Positions 57,731-64,000 of a stretch of DNA of 64,000 bases are shown one piece after another. Location: NCBI RefSeq assembly GCF_048128805.1, contig NC_136006.1:1629783-1693782 (forward strand), in the 5' to 3' direction. The notes under the pieces are model-generated. The model was given only the letters and a program-made list of their open reading frames with translations, did no database searches and was not told the DNA's origin. The position numbers and the translations under genes were made by a program. Origin of the DNA: Centroberyx gerrardi. Lineage: Eukaryota; Chordata; Actinopteri; Beryciformes; Berycidae. Position 1 is the first letter of the stretch, and each line of letters opens with the position of its first letter.

Positions 57731-58454
57731 TTAAAGGTCCCATATTCTACACTTCCCAGTGTTTTATTTTATGTCTTGAGGTCCATTCAAAGCTGTGTGT
57801 GTGGTGTCATGAACCAAAAACACTCTCAATCCATTTTTACACGTTCATTTTCCAGCATCTCTCTGAGCCTTACCAAGAACAGGCTGTTTCTGTTGCTGTG
57901 TCTTTAAGGCTCATTAATATTAACAACCCCTCTGTTTTGATTGGCTAACCGTTTCAGGAGTGAAACGTGAGACACCGCGGCGCGGCAGCTATAGGTAGGG
58001 AAAACTCTCTGGTAAATACACAATGACAACCGCTCAACCGCTTTGAAAAAAACACTTTGTTAGTCTATTATTTCTTACAGAAATGATAATGAGCGAACCT
58101 TTGTGACGCCACAAAGTTACGGAAGTCCAAACGGCTCGTTTAGAGGCTCGCTTTTCTAATATGGATTGTGTGGATTTAGTTGGCGACTTGCGTTTTGATA
58201 CTTTCACCATGTTTAGATAGACCATCCAACACCGGGGTTAACATATGTTTCTGCCAGAAAGTTCTGTCAAAGTGAGACTGGTAACCGCTGAGACTTCTCC
58301 GCAGGTACGTTTAGCTTAGCAATTAGCACTTATCCTTCCATTTGTCCTTTGTAGGCCTCCGTAATGCAATGGCTTTACTGTGTGTTATTTGCAAATGTGT
58401 TGCGGTTTCTGTCACCCTCTAGTGGTAAGAACATTTCACTTATTGCAGCTTTAA
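57731..58454. mobile_element. TTAA-flanked non-autonomous DNA element (Kolobok- or piggyBac-like)
   Basis: Both ends show TTAA (57731-57734 and 58451-58454) followed inward by AAGGTCCCATATT and, reversed, AAGCTGCAATAAG, a partial inverted repeat. TTAA duplications are known for Kolobok and piggyBac. There is no transposase. Confidence 0.5.
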
Positions 58455-59008
58455 TGTTGGTTTGATGCCATTACTTCACTCAGATGTTACTGTGTTGTTT
58501 CTTATGTGTTTTTGACAGCTGTGGCCCAATATTTGATTGTTTTAACTTGTGCTGTGTGTCATTCTGGCTAGCTAATTATTTGCTAACCAGTTAGCTAACC
58601 AACTAACCAACCATTGTCATAATAACAGTCAGAGACATCTCATGAAAACCTGATGGAAATTAGGGAAATTGTTGAGGAGTACACATAGCCTATAAAGGTG
58701 AGTTTGTATTGGAACTGGGCAATAAATATAAGACATTGTATACTTTGTTGATTGTAGGCTAAAGAATATAAGCTAGCTAAACATTTATTCTGAATCTTCA
58801 TTTTTTGTGAATTTATTTATTTCCACATTGATTTGTTATGAATTTGAGCTGTAAAATCCACCAATTTAGGCAGGATGATAATAACAAAAGTGATAAGTTG
58901 TCTTTTTGGTTGTCCTGTATGTCCTTTAATTTTGAATACCAGTGAGCTCTATAAGCATTTTGACAAAAGTAGTGTTGGAAAGCTCTTGCTGCCAGGACAT
59001 ACATACAC

Positions 59009-59015
<7 letters not shown>
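58455..59015. other. Intergenic, nothing recognised
   Basis: Includes alternating GCTAGCTAATTATTTGCTAACCAGTTAGCTAACCAACTAACC near 58567-58610, a simple degenerate repeat. No gene motif. Confidence 0.4.

Positions 59016-59052
<37 letters not shown>
59016..59052. repeat. (TA)n microsatellite
   Basis: About 18 TA units between two TG-rich flanks. Confidence 0.95.
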
Positions 59053-59060
<8 letters not shown>

Positions 59061-60009
59061 ATCTCAGATCATAAGATCTCAAGCACTGAGTCTACAGTAT
59101 ACACACAGCCACTAAGATTTAATGGTAAGTGGTAAGTATTTATAGTACTCAATGAGCTAAGTCATCTGCTCCATGGTGTCACATACTTTATGTCATTCAT
59201 TCACCAAATAAACAACAATAACATAAAACAGTTTTACATATAGTTTATTGACTCCTCTGTTACATTTCTAAATTAAGGATATATAATTAAGGATAAGGAT
59301 AAATAAGGATTAATGGGCAATTTAATGTTCAAAAATGTGCAAAATGTGCCCCCACCCCATGGAATTCTGGGTTATGGTGATTATGGACACAAGCATACTA
59401 CTGTGTTAGAAGAGTTAAGACAGCAAGTAAGTGTCACCGATTATGTTTTCATCTGAGTCAAGGTGCGCTGTCACCGATTATGTTTTCATCTGTTATGGTG
59501 CTCCGACACCAGATTTTGTCCAGTATAGCACGGCGGTCTGTTTTCCTAGTAATCATTTCATTTAGGTGTCAACTGTGCAGTGCATTTCGCTGTTGCTGGT
59601 CGTTTTAAAGCTGCGTGCTTTCACTTCTTTCATTCGCTACTGACATTACATTATGTTACCGTAACATAACGTAATCTTATATATAACAAATCTTATAAGA
59701 GAACCTAATCACAATAAATTCTGGTGAGGTCATAACGGAACAATCCGTACCACAGGGAGAGGGGAGGAGGAGAGGCAGGAGGAAGGCAGGCCGCAGACTG
59801 AATAGCAAGCGGAACATTATGATGCATTGTGATGGGCAGGGCCCGCTTTGACCATCTTGCATTGGGGCCCGGCGCTGACTCGTTACGCTACTGGGCGCGT
59901 CTACCAGGACATACCGGCAGCGTCTTCTCTCTTCGATCGGATACCCCGGTGTCTGCTTCGGAAATATCACACCAAACGCTTTCAAAAGGAAGAGGGGATC
60001 CCGGGGGGA
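59053..60009. other. Intergenic, no gene; part may be LINE leader
   Basis: A 45-bp stretch CACCGATTATGTTTTCATCTG occurs twice (59438 and 59473). From about 59820 the GC content rises towards the following LINE. No gene motif. Confidence 0.4.
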
Positions 60010-61448
60010 AATCAGGAACAGATTGAGTTTTATGGATTAAGGACTTCCTGCAGGACAGGCCCCAGCACGTGGTGGTCAATGGTTTTAAATCCAGCAACTT
60101 GATTTTAAATACTGGGGTGCCCCAGGGCTGTGTTTTGTCTCCCATCCTCTTCTCCATCTTCAAACGAAATAACCTGCACCAGCAATGGCATAACACTTTT
60201 CAAATACGCAGATGACATGGCCCTGGTGGCCCTCCTGAGAGACGAGGACTCTCTGTCCACATACAGGCAGTGTGTGGACACCCTGACTTCACGGATCGAG
60301 CAGAGCTCCTTGGAGCTCAACATCTCCAAGACCCAGGAGCTGTGCTGTGGGGTTGAGGCAAACATCTGGTCCCCCTCACCCCCTTTCAGAACCCCTGAGG
60401 CTGAAAGGGCAGCTGGTGGAGAAGGTCAGGGCTTTCAAATACCTGGGCAGGGAGCCTCCTGTCTTTCTCCCAACATGCTGACTAAGTTTACAAGAAGGCC
60501 CAGCAGCGCCTGTTCCTGCTGAGGAAGCTCCAGAGTTTTAACGTCAGGAAAGACATTTTAACAAATCACTCATTTAATCTGTTCTCAGCTTCATCACCTC
60601 CTGGTATAACTCCCTCTCTGTAAAAAACTAATCAAAACTTCCCAGGATCATCAAGCAAGCAAGTAAAATAGCCAGCACCCTCCAGCTCCAACTATCAGAA
60701 CTCTACACCCAGTCAGTAGAACTCATCCCCTCCACAAAGCATTTCAAATACTCCCATCAGGCCGCCGTTACAAAGTCCCCCTGGCCAAAAAGAACATTTA
60801 CAAGAACTTTCATCCCAACAGCCATCAGTATTTTAAACGAACAATGAATGACATAAACAGTCATATTTGCACATTGACACATGCACTTTTACCTCCAATC
60901 TTATGTTTTTAACCCTTATGTCTGTTTATTTGTTTTTAAATGGGGTATGTCTTTTTTCCCCTTTTGAGCCATGTCAAATACAATTTTCTGTCATGCTTTG
61001 TGACTAGTGCTGGGTATCGGTACTCAATACCTTTAAGGTATCAACCGAAATAACCCAGTACCAAGTAGTATCGAAACTTCTCCAGTCAAACGATACCTGC
61101 ATTCGATACTTTTTGTACACAGATCTAGAAAAAAAAAAAATAAAAAAAAAAAAATATTTGTATGGTTTTGTTCACAGCCAATCACTGCAAGCGTTCTTCG
61201 ATTTAAGACGTGTGATTTGCCCGCTACCGCAGCAGCTACAACCCATACAGTCTGTGGTGAAGTCGAGCGCTGTGTATGTGACGGAGTTGGCAGTTCAGCG
61301 TGCTGAGATGCCACCAAAATGTAAAAAAAGTGTACCGAATGAAGTACTCTATTGGTATCGGTATCACTTTAAGGGTACTGGTATTGTAATTTTTTAAACG
61401 ATACCCAGCCCTATTTGTGATAGACAATAAAGTTTCTGAACCTGAATC
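60010..61448 (+). mobile_element. Rex1/CR1-like LINE fragment interrupted by a hAT-like element
   Basis: Plus-strand LINE 3' half: GVPQGCVLSPILFSI then FKYADDMALVALLRDED (60130-60260) and SSLELNISKTQELCCG. The post-RT domain follows (KAQQRLFLLRKLQSFNV) and a 3' end GACAATAAAGTTTCTGAACC at 61424-61443. It is divided over several frames. A 409-bp hAT-like element lies in its 3' untranslated part. Confidence 0.75.
61005..61413. mobile_element. hAT-like non-autonomous element in the LINE 3' end
   Basis: Ends are TAGTGCTGGGTATCG and CGATACCCAGCCCTA, inverted repeats with one mismatch. The flanking direct repeat TTTGTGAC/TTTGTGAT (60997-61004, 61414-61421) agrees at seven of eight positions. GGTATCGGTA subterminal motifs recur. 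No intact transposase. Confidence 0.75.
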
Positions 61449-62400
61449 AACTCCCTTCAGAGCCATTTATTAAACAAAACTGATGTACTTTAATGCAACT
61501 TCATGTAACTACAACATAGGCTCCAGAGCCATCATTAACATTCAGTGGATACACCTGTGCACTAAGCTGGGACAGCTAATTGGTTAGGCTAGGACAGCCC
61601 ATCAGCTGCAGTAGAAACAAATACCATGATGTAACTCACAATATACAATCAGCAGGGTAAAAAGAAATGGGATAAAAAAAATCCAAGTTAAAATCATCTG
61701 TCATGATTCTTCTAGGGACATGAATCATGATTACCAAATCCCAAGTTCCCGAACAAAAGATATTCTTCCTATTAAACTTTTCTTAGGTTCTGGAAACTTA
61801 GCTGAAAGCCTGAGATTCTCAAATTAAAGAGACGTTGACAACAATTGCAGAATTTGAAGTTTATTGTCCATCCAACACCATGCTTTCTGCAGTGCAAACA
61901 ATACATAATCCAAAATTAATACAAACTAAATACTAGTCAACTAATCAAACAATTACCTGGATTGAGTTGCAATTAATAATTAACTCAATATTACAACAGA
62001 CTAAAAGGAAATGCAAATAAATACAGATAAACATAACGTGCTTACATTCTCAGGAACGCATGGCAGGGAAGTTGGATGGAGATCAGAGAGATCTGCAGTT
62101 CTAAGGGAGGGCCTTATATAGTGGCTTAAAGCACACCTGTCTGCAATTGGCTATCAAGCAGGGGAATGATTGGGTTCAATTGTAGTGAGTATTCTGTCCA
62201 CCAGGGGGCCGCCATTTAGACGGCATGAGAGAATTCACAACACTTCCATAACACGATCATTAAGTCACCACAACACTTCATTAATTACATGATTCTAAAA
62301 CACTTCTTACACCAGACCCGTTTGACTTTTGAAATTGAAATTTTAATTAATATATAGATTTACAGACTGTTTACATGGCAACCCTGTTACTTTGCATAAG
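61449..62400. other. Intergenic, nothing recognised
   Basis: AT-rich, non-coding. CACCAGGGGGCCGCCATTTA near 62200 may be part of a CTCF-like motif, but I cannot support it. Confidence 0.4.
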
Positions 62401-62468
62401 GTAACAAGGTTGACATAAGGTAACAAGGTTGACATAAGGTAACAAGGTTGACAGTAACAGGGTTGACA
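62401..62468. repeat. 19-bp tandem repeat, about 3.5 copies
   Basis: Unit GTAACAAGGTTGACATAAG, two exact copies, then a third that loses its last bases and a partial fourth (GTAACAGGGTTGACA). Confidence 0.85.
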
Positions 62469-62549
62469 TTTTAAGCTTATATCAGCCATTACTCCCCATG
62501 TGATGAAGAACATGGGAACACATGACATGCATGTAGTGAGGGGTTACAT

Positions 62550-62748
62550 CAGGGGTCTCAAATCATGTGCCACGGAGGGCCGAGAGTATGCAAGTTTTTG
62601 TTCCAATCAAACACTAGACCAGGTGAATTCACTGATTAGTTCCTCATGTCTGGTTGAAGGTGTGTTAATCAGTGAAATCAGCTGGTGTAGTCTTTGGTTG
62701 GAATGAAAACCTACTTGGCCCTCCATGGCACACGATTTGAGACCCCTT
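62550..62748. mobile_element. Palindromic MITE
   Basis: About 200 bp with long imperfect inverted ends: AGGGGTCTCAAATCATGTGC and, reversed, AGGGGTCTCAAATCGTGTGC, continuing into GGAGGGCC. The interior is also partly paired (GTGAATTCACTGATTAGTTC and GTTAATCAGTGAAATCAGCTGG). hAT-like MITEs in fish have such ends; a target duplication was not found. Confidence 0.65.
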
Positions 62749-63270
62749 TTTGGATAATCCAGTGTTGATACCAAGCAGCCAAAACCACAGCCAATAAGGA
62801 AGTCCAATTAATTAATTTATTTATTAATTGCTATCTATTAATTGCTGCAGGTAAATAATTCACTCACGACTAAATTGATAGTGTTCATAAAGATAATTAT
62901 TTGTGTGCGCTAAAGGATCAATCTGTAAAAACACATTTCCTTCTCAGTGCTCCTTATAATGATCGCTCCTTCATCAACAAGAACCTCTCTTATAAACGCT
63001 GCATTCACTTCTGCTGTTGGGTGTGTGTGATTTATGGCTTATAATGTGTTCATATTATCCAGCTAACTTCATCTTAAACCTGGGTTTTTGCAGGTTTGGG
63101 CTTAAGGCTCTGTTGCCCTGGTAACAAGTCTGGCTGGAAAATCCTGGGCATATGCCAAATTGTCAACAAACTTATCCGGTTAACTCAGGTAACCACGTAC
63201 GTGAAACAGGACCCAGGTCTCTCTTGAAAAAGAGGTTGCATCTCAATGAGACAACCTGGTAAAATAAAGG
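62749..63270. other. Intergenic, nothing recognised
   Basis: AT-rich with no recognisable gene or element ends. Confidence 0.4.
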
Positions 63271-63745
63271 TTAAATACAATAAAATAAAGTGGCGGCAGG
63301 CGACAATTCCTCTAACGTCCTCTAGGGGATGGCTCCAAAACCGGCCCATCTCCATGCAAGTCAATGGGACCACAACCCAACTTCTCACTCAAAATATAAA
63401 GTCAATAAAATGTTTTCGACAAGAGGTTTTGGTCTCAGTAGTTAATTTCATTTATTCTAATGTGTGTCCTTATGGCGATTTTCAAAATAGTTGTGTCATT
63501 AACGGGATATAATGGTTATAAAACGGGGTTGTTTTCCTAGTAATTGACAGGTCGCCTGTCCAGTGATCGACAGGTCGCTGATTACGGGCCAATAGCAGGC
63601 GGCGCTGCGACACCCCTCGGCTTCGCTCTGGCTACACTGGCTCCAAAAAACGTCAATATGGTGGTGATCGTAAACCCCAATTTTTTTACTTCAAAACGGC
63701 CCTTCAGAAACCTGTGGGTGATCTTTTTTCTTACAGTCTATGGTT
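63271..63745. repeat. Possible interspersed repeat, unnamed
   Basis: CAAAACCGGCCCATCTCCATGCAAGTCAATGGG and CTTACAGTCTATGGTTG are motifs common in fish short DNA elements. Boundaries are not resolved. The following 250 bases hold scattered CCCTAACC motifs but no gene. Confidence 0.35.
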
Positions 63746-64000
63746 GATACTCAACTATCAGGTGATGTTTAACAAAGTGTCACTTGCCTATTCGGTGCAT
63801 CCCCACAGACTATGTAACCCTAACACTGACCTTGCCATAACCCTAACCTAACCCTAACCCCATTTTTAAACCTAAACCAAATGGTAACCTGACCCTATTT
63901 CTAACATTAAACCAAACCCAAAGATTAATCCTAGCCCAGACACTGATTATCTACAGAGACTTTCACAAAATTATGAGTATCACTTGAAACTCAGTAGACT

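Noticed and set aside
62195-62215. CTCF-like motif CACCAGGGGGCCGCCATTTA
   Set aside because: A partial match to the core only; without occupancy data it is not a supportable feature.
1-64000. CRISPR arrays, operons, riboswitches or prokaryotic systems
   Set aside because: Introns, SINEs, LINEs and GPCRs show a fish nuclear genome; no regularly spaced repeats with unique spacers were seen.

Overview
This is a repeat-rich piece of a ray-finned (teleost, probably percomorph) fish nuclear genome. The only host genes I can support are olfactory-type G-protein-coupled receptors of the trace amine-associated receptor (TAAR) family. Almost everything else is transposable elements: L2/CR1/Rex-like LINEs, Tc1, hAT-like and Harbinger-like DNA transposons, tRNA-derived SINEs and broken Ty3/gypsy fossils. 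Microsatellites ((TG)n, (CT)n, (ATT)n, (AT)n) fill in between. There is no sign of bacterial or plasmid sequence.

The TAAR cluster has seven members, called T1-T7 here. T1 (+, only exon 2 is inside the window), T2 (+), T3, T4 and T5 (all -), T6 (-, pseudogene) and T7 (+). The four other complete-looking genes besides T1 and T6 follow one plan plus T4: a 176-bp exon 1 (extracellular N-terminus and TM1), a phase-2 intron of 198-290 bp in the first intracellular loop, and a 817-820-bp exon 2 carrying TM2-TM7. All carry the TAAR TM7 signature. All lack the classical amine-binding Asp3.32 (Ala or Ser instead) and have Asp at 5.42. With the intron, this is what is known for teleost class III TAARs, the fast-evolving fish-specific olfactory clade.

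Layout. 1-4.5 kb is T1 and its downstream flank, inverted relative to 20.8-27.3 kb, so T1 and T3 lie in arms of a large inverted duplication. 4.5-14 kb is a nest of elements: an L2-type LINE split by a Harbinger-like transposon (7042-11633), which carries an uninterrupted 1177-aa LINE reading frame. 14.4-15.8 kb is T2. 16-20.8 kb holds hAT-like elements and an L2 remnant. 20868-22506 is a Tc1 element inside one arm of the inverted repeat; the other arm keeps the empty site. 24563-40393 is a recent tandem triplication (about 5.75 kb period) giving T3, T4 and T5. 40.4-45.3 kb is a Ty3/gypsy fossil with a LINE inserted in it. 47.6-48.9 kb is the T6 pseudogene. 50-52 kb holds gypsy and L2 remnants. 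54.6-55.9 kb is T7. 56-64 kb has no gene, only LINE/DNA-transposon remnants.

Functionally, T2-T5 and T7 look able to encode receptors that would act singly in olfactory sensory neurons and couple to G proteins. The cluster grows by inverted and tandem duplication, with breakpoints in transposons, and its coding regions show patchy similarity that suggests gene conversion. I recognised no unprecedented system; the most unusual signals are the duplication architecture, the clustered coding changes among near-identical duplicons, the three-level nested transposons and the promoter remnants that lost their genes.
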